64,000 bases of DNA from Prostheceraeus crozeri (Eukaryota > Platyhelminthes > Polycladida > Euryleptidae), in assembly GCA_907163375.1 (NCBI GenBank), contig CAJQUW010007404.1, positions 744,001-808,000 of the forward strand. The letters are read 5' to 3'. Position 1 is the stretch's first letter, and the number at the start of each line of letters is the position of its first letter. A program made the position numbers and the translations under genes. The notes under the pieces are model-generated. The model saw nothing but the letters and a program-made list of their open reading frames with translations, was not told the DNA's origin and did no database searches. Positions 24,501 to 40,300 of the stretch are shown piece by piece.

Positions 24501-27500
24501 ATTCTAACTCTGTCGTTTTTCGCCAATGTCCCAAAATCTTAAATGGCGTCTCACATCTAAACGAAGACAGATAGGAACAAGCCGATTCTTTCAGTGAATT
24601 TGTCTCACTCTTAGCTTTCAAACGAGCTATGGCACGACAAAATCCGTCCACTGGAAGCCAAAATCGAAGCGAGCTGTCCAGAGGGGGGGGACGTCAGCGA
24701 AAATTTTTTCTCTCCGATTGACTTGAATCTCACCATACCGATGCAGAATTTCACGCTGAATCCGAATCTGGCCTCCGTTTTCTCATCCGATGGTTCGTTT
24801 TGGCGCTACACACCAAAACGTCCCAAATTCTAACTCTGTCGTTTTTTCGAAAAATGTTGAAAATTTTTTCTCTCCGATTGACTTGAAACTCACCATACAG
24901 ATAGAGAATTTCACGCTGATTCCAAATCTGAAATCCGTTTTCCAATCCGATGCTTCGTTTTGAAGCTACAGCCCAAAACGTCCCAAATTCTAACTCTGTC
25001 GTTTTTCGCCAATGTCCCAAAATCTTAAATGGCGTCTCACATCTAAACGAAGACAGATATGAACAAGCCGATTCTTTCAGTGAATTTGTCTCACTCTTAG
25101 CTTTCAAACGAGCTATGACACGACTAAATCCGTCCACTGGAAGCCAAAATCGAAGCGAGCTGTCCAGAGGGGGGGGGACGTCAGCGAAATTTTTTCTCTC
25201 CGATTGACTTGAAACTCACCATACAGATAGAGAATTTCACGCTGATTCCAAATCTGAAATCCGTTTTCCAATCCGATGCTTCGTTTTGAATCTACAGCCC
25301 AAAACGTCCCAAATTCTAACTCTGTCGTTTTTCGCCAATGTCCCAAAATCTTAAATGGCGTCTCACATCTAAACGAAGACAGATATGAACAAGCCGATTC
25401 TTTCAGTGAATTTGTCTCACTCTTAGCTTTCAAACGAGCTATGGCACGACTAAATCCGTCCACTGGAAGCCAAAATCGAAGCGAGCTGTCCAGAGGGGGG
25501 GGACGTCAGCGAAAATTTTTCTCTCCGATTGACTTGAAACTCACCATACCGATGCAGAATTTCACGCTGAATCCAAATCTGGCCTCCGTTTTCCCATCCG
25601 ATGCTTCGTTTGGGCGCTACAGACCAAAACGTCCCAAATTCTAACTCTGTCGTTTTTCGCCAATGTCCCAAAATCTTAAATGGCGTCTCACATCTAAACG
25701 AAGACAGATAGGAACAAGCCGATTCTTTCAGTGAATTTGTCTCACTCTTAGCTTTCAAACGAGCTATGGCACGACAAAATCCGTCCACTGGAAGCAAAAA
25801 TCGAAGCGAGCTGTCCAGAGGGGGGGACGTCAGCGAAAATTTTTTCTCTCCGATTGACTTGAAACTCACCATACAGATAGAGAATTTCACGCTGATTCCA
25901 AATCTGAAATCCGTTTTCCAATCCGATGCTTCGTTTTGGCGCTACACACCAAAACGTCCCAAATTCTAACTCTGTCGTTTTTCGCCAATGTCCCAAAATC
26001 TTAAATGGCGTCTCACATCTAAACGAAGACAGATAGGAACAAGCCGATTCTTTCAGTGAATTTGTCTCACTCTTAGCTTTCAAACGAGCTATGGCACGAC
26101 TAAATCCCTCCACTGGAAGCCAAAATCGAAGCGAGCTGTCCGGAGGGGGGGGACGTCAGCGAAATTTTTTTCTCTCCGATTGACTTGAAACTCACCATAC
26201 AGATAGAGAATATCACGCTGATTCCAAATCTGGCCTCCGTTTTCCCATCCGATGCTTCGTTTTGAAACTACAGCCCAAAACGTCCCAAATTCTAACTCTG
26301 TCGTTTTTCGCCAATGTCCCAAAATCTTAAATGGCGTCTCACATCTAAACGAAGACAGATAGGAACAAGCCGATTCTTTCAGTGAATTTGTCTCACTCTT
26401 AGCTTTCAAACGAGCTATGACACGACTAAATCCGTCCACTGGAAGCCAAAATCGAAGCGAGCTGTCCAGAGGGGGGGGGACGTCAGCGAAAATTTTTTCT
26501 CTCCGATTGACTTGAAACTCACCATACAGATAGAGAATTTCACGCTGATTCCGAATCTGAAATCCGTTTTCCAATCCGATGCTTCGTTTTGAAGCTACAG
26601 CCCAAAACGTCCCAAATTCTAACTCTGTCGTTTTTCGCCAATGTCCCAAAATCTTAAATGGCGTCTCACATCTAAACGAAGACAGATAGGAACAAGCCGA
26701 TTCTTTCACTGAATTTGTCTCACTCTTAGCTTTCAAACGAGCTATCGCACGACAAAATCCGTCCACTGGAAGCAAATATCGAAGCTAGCTGTCCAGAGGG
26801 GGGGGACGTCAGCGAAAATTTTTTCTCTCCGATTGACTTGAAACTCACCATACCGATGCAGAATTTCACGCTGAATCCGATTCTGGCCTCCGTTTTCTCA
26901 TCCGATGCTTCGTTTTGGCGCTACAGCCCAAAACGTCCCAAATTCTAACTCTGTCGTTTTTCGCCAATGTCCCAAAATCTTAAATGGCGTCTCACATCTA
27001 AACGAAGACAGATAGGAACAAGCCGATTCTTTCACTGAATTTGTCTCACTCTTAGCTTTCAAACGAGCTATGGCACGACAAAATCCGTCCACTGGAAGCA
27101 AAAATCGAAGCGAGCTCTCCCGAGGGGGGGGGGACGTCAGCGAAAATTTTTCTCTCCGATTGACTTGAAACTCACCATACAGATAGAGAATTTCACGCTG
27201 ATTCCACATCTGAAATCCGTTTTCCAATCCGATGCTTCGTTTTGAAGCTTCAGCCCAAAACGTCCCAAATTCTAACTCTGTCGTTTTTCGCCAATGTCCC
27301 AAAATCTTAAATGGCGTCTCACATCTAAACGAAGACAGATATGAACAAGCCGATTCTTTCAGTGAATTTGTCTCACTCTTAGCTTTCAAACGAGCTATGG
27401 CACGACAAAATCCGTCCACTGGAAGCAAAAATCGAAGCGATCTGTCCAGAGGGGGGGACGTCAGCGAAAATTTTTTCTCTCCGATTGACTTGAAACTCAC

Positions 27501-30500
27501 CATACAGATAGAGAATTTCACGCTGATTCCAAATCTGGCCTCCGTTTTCTCATCCGATGCTTCGTTTTGAAGCTACAGCCCAAAACGTCCCAAATTCTAA
27601 CTCTGTCGTTTTTTCGCCAATGTCCCAAAATCTTAAATGGCGTCTCACATCTAAACGAAGACAGATATGAACAAGCCGATTCTTTCAGTGAATTTGTCTC
27701 ACTCTTAGCTTTCAAACGAGCTATGACACGACTAAATCCGTCCACTGGAAGCCAAAATCGAAGCGAGCTGTCCAGAGGGGGGGGACGTCAGCGAAATTTT
27801 TTTCTCTCCGATTGACTTGAAACTCACCATACAGATAGAGAATTTCACGCTGATTCCAAATCTGAAATCCGTTTTCCAATCCGATGCTTCGTTTTGAAGC
27901 TACAGCCCAAAACGTCCCAAATTCTAACTCTGTCGTTTTTTCGCCAATGTCCCAAAATCTTAAATGGCGTCTCACATCTAAACGAAGACAGATATGAACA
28001 AGCCGATTCTTTCAGTGAATTTGTCTCACTCTTAGCTTTCAAACGAGCTATGGCACGACAAAATCCGTCCACTGGAAGCCAAAATCGAAGCGAGCTGTCC
28101 AGAGGGGGGGACGTCAGCGAAAATTTTTTCTCTCCGATTGACTTGAAACTCACCATACAGATAGAGAATTTCACGCTGATTCCAAATCTGGCCTCCGTTT
28201 TCCCATCCGATGGTTCGTTTTGGCGCTACACACCAAAACGTCCCAAATTCTAACTCTGTCGTTTTTTCGAAAAATGTTGAAAATTTTTTCTCTCCGATTG
28301 CCTTGAAACTCACCATACAGATAGAGAATTTCACGCTGATTCCAAATCTGAAATCCGTTTTCCAATCCGATGCTTCGTTTTGAAGCTACAGCCCAAAACG
28401 TCCCAAATTCTAACTCTGTCGTTTTTCGCCAATGTCCCAAAATCTTAAATGGCGTCTCACATCTAAACGAAGACAGATAGGAACAAGCCGATTCTTTCAG
28501 TGAATTTGTCTCACTCTTAGCTTTCAAACGAGCTATGACACGACTAAATCCGTCCACTGGAAGCCAAAATCGAAGCGAGCTGTCCAGAGGGGGGGGGACG
28601 TCAGCGAAAATTTTTTCTCTCCGATTGACTTGAAACTCACCATACAGATAGAGAATTTCACGCTGAATCCGAATCTGGCCTCCGTTTTCCTATCCGATGG
28701 TTCGTTTTGGCGCTACACACCAAAACGTCCCAAATACTAACTCTGTCGTTTTCTCGAAAAATGTTGAAAATTTTGTCTCTCCGATTGCCTTAAAAACTCA
28801 CCATACAGATAGAGAATTTCACGCTGATTCCAAATCTGAAATCCGTTTTCCAATCCGATGCTTCGTTTTGAAGCTACAGCCCAAAACGTCCCAAATTCTA
28901 ACTCTGTCGTTTTTCGCCAATGTCCCAAAATCTTAAATGGCGTCTCACATCTAAACGAAGACAGATATGAACAAGCCGATTCTTTCAGTGAATTTGTCTC
29001 ACTCTTAGCTTTCAAACGAGCTATGGCACGACTAAATCCGTCCACTGGAAGCCAAAATCGAAGCGAGCTGTCCAGAGGGGGGGGACGTCAGCGAAAATTT
29101 TTTCTCTCCGATTGACTTGAAACTCACCATACAGATAGAGAATTTCACGCTGATTCCAAATCTGAAATCCGTTTTCCAATCCGATGCTTCGTTTTGAAGC
29201 TACAGCCCAAAACGTCCCAAATTCTAACTCTGTCGTTTTTCGTCAATGTCCCAAAATCTTAAATGGCGTCTCACATCTAAACGAAGACAGATAGGAACAA
29301 GCCGATTCTTTCAGTGAATTTGTCTCACTCTTAGCTTTCAAACGAGCTATGGCACGACAAAATCCGTCCACTGGAAGCCAAAATCGAAGCGAGCTGTCCA
29401 GAGGGGGGGACGTCAGCGAAAATTTTTTCTCTCCGATTGACTTGAAATTCACCATACAGATAGAGAATTTCACGCTGAATCCGAATCCGGCCTCCGTTTT
29501 ACTCATCTGATGCTTCGTTTGGGCGCTACACACCAAAACGTCCCAAATTCTAACTCTGTCGTTTTTTCGAAAAATGTTGAAAATTTTTTCTCGCCGATTG
29601 CCTTGAAACTCACCATACAGATAGAGAATTTCACGCTGATTCCAAATCTGAAATCCGTTTTCCAATCCGATGCTTCGTTTTGAAGCTACAGCCCAAAACG
29701 TCCCAAATTCTAACTCTGTCGTTTTTCGCCAATGTCCCAAAATCTTAAATGGCGTCTCACATCTAAACGAAGACAGATATGAACAAGCCGATTCTTTCAG
29801 TGAATTTGTCTCACTCTTAGCTTTCAAACGAGCTATGACACGACTAAATCCGTCCACTGGAAGCCAAAATCGAAGCGAGCTGTCCAGAGGGGGGGGACGT
29901 CAGCGAAAATTTTTCTCTCCGATTGACTTGAAACTCACCATACAGATAGAGAATTTCACGCTGATTCCAAATCTGAAATCCGTTTTCCAATCCGATGCTT
30001 CGTTTTGAAGCTACAGCCCAAAACGTCCCAAATTCTAACTCTGTCGTTTTTTCGCCAATGTCCCAAAATCTTAAATGGCGTCTCACATCTAAACGAAGAC
30101 AGATATGAACAAGCCGATTCTTTCAGTGAATTTGTCTCACTCTTAGCTTTCAAACGAGCTATGACACGACTAAATCCGTCCACTGGAAGCCAAAATCGAA
30201 GCGAGCTGTCCAGAGGGGGGGGGACGTCAGCGAAAATTTTTCTCTCCGATTGACTTGAAACTCACCATACAGATAGAGAATTTCACGCTGAATCCGAATC
30301 TGGCCTCCGTTTTCCCATCCGATGGTTCGTTTTGGCGCTACACACCAAAACGTCCCAAATTCTAACTCTGTCGTTTTTTCGAAAAATGTTGAAAATTTTT
30401 TCTCTCCGATTGCCTTGAAACTCACCATACAGATAGAGAATTTCACGCTGATTCCAAATCTGAAATCCGTTTTCCAATCCGATGCTTCGTTTTGAAGCTA

Positions 30501-33500
30501 CAGCCCAAAACGTCCCAAATTCTAACTCTGTCGTTTTTCGCCAATGTCCCAAAATCTTAAATGGCGTCTCACATCTAAACGAAGACAGATATGAACAAGC
30601 CGATTCTTTCAGTGAATTTGTCTCACTCTTAGCTTTCAAACGAGCTATGGCACGACTAAATCCGTCCACTGGAAGCCAAAATCGAAGCGAGCTGTCCAGA
30701 GGGGGGGGACGTCAGCGAAATTTTTTCTCTCCGATTGACTTGAAACTCACCATACAGATAGAGAATTTCACGCTGATTCCAAATCTGAAATCCGTTTTCC
30801 AATCCGATGCTTCGTTTTGGCTCTACAGCCCAAAACGTCCCAAATTCTAACTCTGTCGTTTTTCGCCAATGTCCCAAAATCTTAAATGGCGTCTCACATC
30901 TAAACGAAGACAGATATGAACAAGCCGATTCTTTCAGTGAATTTGTCTCACTCTTAGCTTTCAAACGAGCTATGGCACGACAAAATCCGTCCACTGGAAG
31001 CAAAAATCGAAGCTAGCTGTCCAGAGGGGGGACGTCAGCGAAAATTTTTTCTCTCCGATTGACTTGAAACTCACCATACAGATAGAGAATTTCACGCTGA
31101 ATCCGAATCTGGCCTCCGTTTTCCCATCCGATGCTTCGTTTGGGCGCTACACACCAAAACGTCCAAAATTCTAACTCTGTCGTTTTTTCGAAAAATGTTG
31201 AAAATTTTTTCTCTCCGATTGCCTTGAAACTCACCATACAGATAGAGAATTTCACGCTGATTCCAAATCTGAAATCCGTTTTCCAATCCGATGCTTCGTT
31301 TTGAAGCTACAGCCCAAAACGTCCCAAATTCTAACTCTGTCGTTTTTCGCCAATGTCCCAAAATCTTAAATGGCGTCTCACATCTAAACGAAGACAGATA
31401 GGAACAAGCCGATTCTTTCAGTGAATTTGTCTCACTCTTAGCTTTCAAACGAGCTATGACACGACTAAATCCGTCCACTGGAAGCCAAAATCGAAGCGAG
31501 CTGTCCAGAGGGGGGGGACGTCAGCGAAAATTTTTCTCTCCGATTGACTTGAAACTCACCATACAGATAGAGAATTTCACGCTGATTCCAAATCTGAAAT
31601 CCGTTTTCCCATCCGATGCTTCGTTTTGGCTCTACAGCCCAAAACGTCCCAAATTCTAACTCTGTCGTTTTTCGCCAATGTCCCAAAATCTTAAATGGCG
31701 TCTCACATCTAAACGAAGACAGATATGAACAAGCCGATTCTTTCAGTGAATTTGTCTCACTCTTAGCTTTCAAACGAGCTATGGCACGACAAAATCCGTC
31801 CACTGGAAGCCAAAATCGAAGCGAGCAGTCCAGAGGGGGGGGACGTCAGCGAAAATTTTTTCTCTCCGATTGACTTGAAACTCACCATACAGATAGAGAA
31901 TTTCACGCTGATTCCAAATCTGGCCTCCGTTTTCCCATCCGATGCTTCGTTTTGAAGCTACAGCCCAAAACGTCCCAAATTCTAACTCTGTCGTTTTTCG
32001 CCAATGTCCCAAAATCTTAAATGGCGTCTCAATCTAAACGAAGACAGATATGAACAAGCCGATTCTTTCAGTGAATTTGTCTCACTCTTAGCTTTCAAAC
32101 GAGCTATGGCACGACTAAATCCGTCCACTGGAAGCCAAAATCGAAGCGAGCTGTCCAGAGGGGGGGGGACGTCAGCGAAATTTTTTCTCTCCGATTGACT
32201 TGAAACTCACCATACAGCTAGAGAATATCACGCTGATTCCAAATCTGAAATCCGTTTTCCCATCCGATGGTTCGTTTTGGCGCTACACACCAAAACGTCC
32301 CAAATTCTAACTCTGTCGTTTTTCGCCAATGTCCCAAAATCTTAAATGGCGTCTCACATCTAAACGAAGACAGATATGAACAAGCCGATTCTTTCACTGA
32401 ATTTGTCTCACTCTTAGCTTTCAAACGAGCTATGGCACGACAAAATCCGTCCACTGGAAGCCAAAATCGAAGCGAGCGGTCCAGAGGGGGGGGACGTCAG
32501 CGAAAATTTTTTCTCTCCGATTGACTTGAAACTCACCATACAGATAGAGAATTTCACGCTGATTCCAAATCTGAAATCCGTTTTCCCATCCGATGGTTCG
32601 TTTTGGCGCTACACACCAAAACGTCCCAAATTCTAACTCTGTCGTTTTTTCGAAAAATGTTGAAAATTTTTTCTCGCCGATTGCCTTGAAACTCACCATA
32701 CAGATAGAGAATTTCACGCTGATTCCAAATCTGAAATCCGTTTTCCAATCCGATGCTTCGTTTTGAAGCTACAGCCCAAAACGTCCCAAATTCTAACTCT
32801 GTCGTTTTTCGCCAATGTCCCAAAATCTTAAATGGCGTCTCACATCTAAACGAAGACAGATATGAACAAGCCGATTCTTTCAGTGAATTTGTCTCACTCT
32901 TAGCTTTCAAACGAGCTATGACACGACTAAATCCGTCCACTGGAAGCCAAAATCGAAGCGAGCTGTCCAGAGGGGGGGGGACGTCAGCGAAACTTTTTCT
33001 CTCCGATTGACTTGAAACTCACCATGTTGATAGAGAATTTCACGCTGATTCCAAATCTGAAATCCGTTTTCCCATCCGATGGTTCGTTTTGGCGCTACAG
33101 CCCAAAACGTCCCAAATTCTAACTCTGTCGTTTTTTCGAAAAATGTTGAAAATTTTTTCTCGCCGATTGACTTGAAACTCACCATACAGATAGAGAATTT
33201 GACGCTGATTCCAAATCTGAAATCCGTTTTCCAATCCGATGCTTCGTTTTGAAGCTACAGCCCAAAACGTCCCAAATTCTAACTCTGTCGTTTTTCGCCA
33301 ATGTCCCAAAATCTTAAATGGCGTCTCACATCTAAACGAAGACAGATATGAACAAGCCGATTGTTTCAGTGAATTTGTCTCACTCTTAGCTTTCAAACGA
33401 GCTATGGCACGACTAAATCCGTCCACTGGAAGCCAAAATCGAAGCGAGCTGTCCAGAGGGGGGGGACGTCAGCGAAACCTTTTCTCTCCGATTGCCTTGA
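18600..33500 (+). repeat. core block of the satellite
   Basis: Almost every long unit ends GCGAGCTGTCCAGAGG and has ACGTCCCAAATTC in the middle, unlike the outer blocks. Long units alone fill about 20.7-24.7 kb and 25.2-28.1 kb, with hardly any short units. Elsewhere long-short pairs of 486 bases are frequent. Mixed transition zones lie at about 12.2-18.6 kb and 33.5-37.4 kb. Confidence 0.75.
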
Positions 33501-36500
33501 AACTCACCATACAGATAGAGAATTTCACGCTGATTCCAAATCTGAAATCCTTTTTCCAATCCGATGCTTCGTTTTGGCTCTACAGCCCAAAACGTCCAAA
33601 ATTCTAACTCTGTCGTTTTTCGCCAATGTCCCAAAATCTTAAATGGCGTCTCACATCTAAACGAAGACAGATATGAACAAGCCGATTCTTTCAGTGAATT
33701 TGTCTCACTCTTAGCTTTCAAACGAGCTATGGCACGACAAAATCCGTCCACTAGAAGCAAAGTTCGAAGGTCGGTGCAGAGGGGGGGGACGTCAGCGAAA
33801 ATTTTTTCTCTCCGATTGACTTGAAACTCACCATACAGATAGAGAATTTCACGCTGATTCCAAATCTGGCCTCCGTTTTCCCATCCGATGCTTCGTTTTG
33901 AAGCTACAGCCCAAAACGTCCCAAATTCTAACTCTGTCGTTTTTCGCCAATGTCCCAAAATCTTAAATGGCGTCTCACATCTAAACGAAGACAGATAGGA
34001 ACAAGCCGATTCTTTCAGTGAATTTGTCTCACTCTTAGCTTTCAAACGAGCTATGGCACGACTAAATCCGTCCACTGGAAGCCAAAATCGAAGCGAGCTG
34101 TCCCGAGGGGGGGGGGACGTCAGCGAAAACTTTTTCTCTCCGATTGACTTGAAACTCACCATACAGATAGAGAATTTCACGCTGATTCCAAATCTGAAAT
34201 CCGTTTTCCCATCCGATGCTTCGTTTTGAAGCTACAGCCCAAAACGTCCCAAATTCTAACTCTGTCGTTTTTCGCCAATGTCCCAAAATCTTAAATGGCG
34301 TCTCACATCTAAACGAAGACAGATATGAACAAGCCGATTCTTTCAGTGAATTTGTCTCACTCTTAGCTTTCAAACGAGCTATGGCACGACAAAATCCGTC
34401 CACTAGAAGCAAAGTTCGAAGGTCGGTGCAGAGGGGGGGGGACGTCAGCGAAAATTTTTCTCTCCGATTGACTTGAAACTCACCATACAGATAGAGAATT
34501 TCACGCTGATTCCAAATCTGAAATCCGTTTTCCCATCCGATGCTTCGTTTTGGCGCTACAGCCCAAAACGTCCCAAATTCTAACTCTGTCGTTTTTTCGA
34601 AAAATGTTGAAAATTTTTTCTCTCCGATTGCCTTGAAACTCACCATACAGATAGAGAATTTCACGCTGATTCCAAATCTGAAATCCGTTTTCCAATCCGA
34701 TGCTTCGTTTTGAAGCTACAGCCCAAAACGTCCCAAATTCTAACTCTGTCGTTTTTCGCCAATGTCCCAAAATCTTAAATGGCGTCTCACATCTAAACGA
34801 AGACAGATAGGAACAAGCCGATTCTTTCAGTGAATTTGTCTCACTCTTAGCTTTCAAACGAGCTATGGCACGACTAAATCCGTCCACTGGAAGCCAAGAT
34901 CGAAGCGAGCTCTCCAGAGGGGGGGGACGTCAGCGAAACTTTTTCTTCCCGTTTGAGTTGAAACTCACCATGTTGATAGAGAATTTCACGCTGATTCCAA
35001 ATCTGAAATCCGTTTTCCCATCCGATGGTTCGTTTTGGCGCTACAGCCCAAAACGTCCCAAATTCTAACTCTGTCGTTTTTTCGAAAAATGTTGAAAATT
35101 TTTTCTCGCCGATTGACTTGAAACTCACCATACAGATAGAGAATTTCACGCTGATTCCAAATCTGAAATCCGTTTTCCAATCCGATGCTTCGTTTTGAAG
35201 CTACAGCCCAAAACGTCCAAAATTCTAACTCTGTCGTTTTTCGCCAATGTCCCAAAATCTTAAATGGCGTCTCACATCTAAACGAAGACAGATATGAACA
35301 AGCCGATTGTTTCAGTGAATTTGTCTCACTCTTAGCTTTCAAACGAGCTATGGCACGACTAAATCCGTCCACTGGAAGCCAAAATCGAAGCGAGCTGTCC
35401 AGAGGGGGGGGACGTCAGCGAAACTTTTTCTCTCCGATTGCCTTGAAACTCACCATGCTGATAGAGAATTTCACGCTGATTCCAAATCTGAAATCCGTTT
35501 TCCCATCCGATGCTTCATTTTGGCTCTACAGCCCAAAACGTCCAAAATTCTAACTCTGTCGTTTTTTGCCAATGTTCCAAAATCTTGAATGGCGTCTCAC
35601 ATCTAAACGAAGACAGATATGAACAAGCCGATTCTTTCAGTGAATTTGTCTCACTCTTAGCTTTCAAACGATCTATGGCACGACTAAATCCGTCCACTGG
35701 AAGCAAAGTTGGAAGGTCGGTGCCGAGGGGGGGACGTCAGCGAAAATTTTTTCTCTCCGATTGCCTTGAAACTCACCATACAGATAGAGAATTTCACGCT
35801 GATTCCAAATCTGAAATCCGTTTTCCAATCCGATGCTTCGTTTTGGCGCTACAGCCCAAAACGTCCCAAATTCTAACTCTGTCGTTTTTCGCCAATGTCC
35901 CAAAATCTTAAATGGCGTCTCACATCTAAACGAAGACAGATATGAACAAGCCGATTCTTTCAGTGAATTTGTCTCACTCTTAGCTTTCAAACGAGCTATG
36001 GCACGACAAAATCCGTCCACTAGAAGCAAAGTTCGAAGGTCGGTGCAGAGGGGGGGACGTCAGCGAAAATTTTTTCTCTCCGATTGACTTGAAACTCACC
36101 ATACAGATAGAGAATTTCACGCTGATTCCAAATCTGGCCTCCGTTTTCCCATCCGATGGTTCGTTTTGGCGCTACACACCAAAACGTCCCAAATTCTAAC
36201 TCTGTCATTTTTTCGAAAAATGTTGAAAATTTTTTCTCTCCGATTGCCTTGAAACTCACCATACAGATAGAGAATTTCACGCTGATTCCAAATCTGAAAT
36301 CCGTTTTCCAATCCGATGCTTCGTTTTGAAGCTACAGCCCAAAACGTCCAAAATTCTAACTCTGTCGTTTTTCGCCAATGTCCCAAAATCTTAAATGGCG
36401 TCTCACATCTAAACGAAGACAGATAGGAACAAGCCGATTCTTTCAGTGAATTTGTCTCACTCTTAGCTTTCAAACGAGCTATGACACGACTAAATCCGTC

Positions 36501-37399
36501 CACTGGAAGCCAAAATCGAAGCGAGCTGTCCCGAGGGGGGGGGACGTCAGCGAAACTTTTTCTCTCCGATTGACTTGAAACTCACCATACAGATAGAGAA
36601 TTTGACGCTGATTCCAAATCTGAAATCCGTTTTCCCATCCGATGCTTCGTTTTGAAGCTACAGCCCAAAACGTCCAAAATTCTAACTCTGTCGTTTTTCG
36701 CCAATCTCCGTAAATCTTAAATGGCGTCTCACATCTAAACGAAGACAGATATGAACAAGCCGTTTCTTTCAGTGAATTTGTCTCACTCTTAGCTTTCAAA
36801 CGAGCTATGGCACGACAAAATCCGTCCACTAGAAGCAAAGTTGGAAGGTCGGTGCCGAGGGGGGGGACGTCAGCGAAACTTTTTCTCTCCGATTGACTTG
36901 AAACTCACCATACCGATGCAGAATTTCACGCTGAATCCGAATCTGGCATCCGTTTTCCCATCCGATGGTTCGTTTTGGCGCTAGAGACCAAAACGTCCAA
37001 AATTCTAACTCTGTCGTTTTTTCGAAAAATGTTGAAAATTTTTTCTCTCCGATTGACTTGAAACTCACCATACAGATAGAGAATTTCACGCTGATTCCAA
37101 ATCTGAAATCCGTTTTCCCATCCGATGGTTCGTTTTGAAGCTACAGCCCAAAACGTCCCAAATTCTAACTCTGTCGTTTTTCGCCAATGTCCCAAAATCT
37201 TAAATGGCGTCTCACATCTAAACGAAGACAGATATGAACAAGCCGATTCTTTCAGTGAATTTGTCTCACTCTTAGCTTTCAAACGAGCTATGGCACGACT
37301 AAATCCGTCCACTGGAAGCCAAAATCGAAGCGAGCTGTCCCGAGGGGGGGGACGTCAGCGAAACTTTTTCTCTCCGATTGACGTGAAACTCACCATGTT

Positions 37400-40300
37400 G
37401 ATAGAGAATTTCACGCTGATTCCAAATCTGAAATCCGTTTTCTCATCCGATGCTTCGTTTTGGCTCTACAGCCCAAAACGTCCAAAATTCTAACTCTGTC
37501 GTTTTTCGCCAATGTCCCAAAATCTTAAATGGCGTCTCACATCTAAACGAAGACAGATATGAACAAGCCGATTCTTTCAGTGAATTTGTCTCACTCTTAG
37601 CTTTCAAACGAGCTATGGCACGACAAAATCCGTCCACTAGAAGCAAAGTTGGAAGGTCGGTGCCGAGGGGGGGACGTCAGCGAAAATTTTTTCTCTCCGA
37701 TTGCCTTGAAACTCACCATACAGATAGAGAATTTCATGCTGATTCCAAATCTGAAATCCGTTTTCCAATCCGATGCTTCGTTTTGAAGCTACAGCCCAAA
37801 ACGTCCCAAATTCTAACTCTGTCGTTTTTCGCCAATGTCCCAAAATCTTAAATGGCGTCTCACATCTAAACGAAGACAGATATGAACAAGCCGATTCTTT
37901 CAGTGAATTTGTCTCACTCTTAGCTTTCAAACGAGCTATGGCACGACAAAATCCGTCCACTAGAAGCAAAGTTGGAAGGTCGGTGCCGAGGGGGGGACGT
38001 CAGCGATAATTTTTTCTCTCCGATTGACTTCAAATTCACCATACAGATAGAGAATTTCATGCTGATTCCAAATCTGGCCTCCGTTTTCCCATCCGATGGT
38101 TCGTTTTGGCGCTAGAGACCAAAACGTCCAAAATTCTAACTCTGTCATTTTTTCGAAAAATGTTGAAAATTTTTTCTCTCCGATTGCCTTGAAACTCACC
38201 ATACAGATAGAGAATTTCACGCTGATTCCAAATCTGAAATCCGTTTTCCCATCCGATGCTTCGTTTTGGCGCTAGAGCCCAAAACGTCCAAAATTCTAAC
38301 TCTGTCGTTTTTCGCCAATGTCCCAAAATCTTAAATGGCGTCTCACATCTAAACGAAGACAGATAGGAACAAGCCGATTCTTTCAGTGAATTTGTCTCAC
38401 TCTTAGCTTTCAAACGAGCTATGACACGACTAAATCCGTCCACTGGAAGCCAAAATCGAAGCTAGCTCTCCCGAGGGGGGGGACGTCAGCGAAACTTTTT
38501 CTCTCCGATTGACTTGAAACTCACCATGTTGATAGAGAATTTCATGCTGATTCCAAATCTGAAATCCGTTTTCCCATCCGATGGTTCGTTTTGAAGCTAC
38601 AGCCCAAAACGTCCAAAATTCTAACTCTGTCGTTTTTCGCCAATGTCCCAAAATCTTAAATGGCGTCTCACATCTAAACGAAGACAGATATGAACAAGCC
38701 GATTCTTTCAGTGAATTTGTCTCACTCTTAGCTTTCAAACGAGCTATGGCACGACAAAATCCGTCCACTAGAAGCAAAGTTGGAAGGTCGGTGCCGAGGG
38801 GGGGACGTCAGCGAAAATTTTTTCTCTCCGATTGCCTTGAAACTCACCATACAGATAGAGAATTTCACGCTGATTCCAAATCTGAAATCCGTTTTCCCAT
38901 CCGATGCTTCGTTTTGGCGCTAGAGCCCAAAACGTCCAAAATTCTAACTCTGTCGTTTTTCGCCAATGTCCCAAAATCTTAAATGGCGTCTCACATCTAA
39001 ACGAAGACAGATATGAACAAGCCGATTCTTTCAGTGAATTTGTCTCACTCTTAGCTTTCAAACGAGCTATGGCACGACAAAATCCGTCCACTAGAAGCAA
39101 AGTTGGAAGGTCGGTGCCGAGGGGGGGACGTCAGCGAAAATTTTTTCTCTCCGATTGACTTCAAATTCACCATACAGATAGAGAATTTCATGCTGATTCC
39201 AAATCTGGCCTCCGTTTTCCCATCCGATGGTTCGTTTTGGCGCTAGAGACCAAAACGTCCAAAATTCTAACTCTGTCATTTTTTCGAAAAATGTTGAAAA
39301 TTTTTTCTCTCCGATTGCCTTGAAACTCACCATACAGATAGAGAATTTCACGCTGATTCCAAATCTGAAATCCGTTTTCCAATCCGATGCTTCGTTTTGA
39401 AGCTACAGCCCAAAACGTCCAAAATTCTAACTCTGTCGTTTTTCGCCAATGTCCCAAAATCTTAAATAGCGCCTCAATCTAAACGAAGACAGATAGGAAC
39501 AAGCCGATTCTTTCAGTGAATTTGTCTCACTCTTAGCTTTCAAACGAGCTATGACACGACTAAATCCGTCCACTGGAAGCCAAGATCGAAGCTAGCTCTC
39601 CCGAGGGGGGGGGACGTCAGCGAAACTTTTTCTCTCCGATTGACTTGAAACTCACCATGTTGATAGAGAATTTCATGCTGATTCCAAATCTGAAATCCGT
39701 TTTCCCATCCGATGGTTCGTTTTGAAGCTACAGCCCAAAACGTCCAAAATTCTAACTCTGTCGTTTTTCGCCAATGTCCCAAAATCTTAAATGGCGTCTC
39801 ACATCTAAACGAAGACAGATATGACCAAGCCGTTTCTTTGACTGAATTTGTCTCACTCTTAGCGTTCAAACGAGCTATGGCACGACAAAATCCGTCTACT
39901 AGAAGCAAAGTTGGAAGGTCGGTGCCGAGAGGGGGGGGACGTCAGCGAAAATTTTTTCTCTCCGATTGACTTGAAACTCACCATACCGATGCAGAATTTC
40001 ACGCTGAATCCGAATCTGGCATCCGTTTTCCCATCCGATGGTTCGTTTTGGCGCTAGAGACCAAAACGTCCAAAATTCTAACTCTGTCGTTTTTTCGAAA
40101 AATGTTGAAAATTTTTTCTCTCCGATTGACTTGAAACTCACCATGTTGATAGAGAATTTCATGCTGATTCCAAATCTGAAATCCGTTTTCCCATCCGATG
40201 GTTCGTTTTGAAGCTACAGCCCAAAACGTCCAAAATTCTAACTCTGTCGTTTTTCGCCAATGTCCCAAAATCTTAAATAGCGTCTCAATCTAAACGAAGA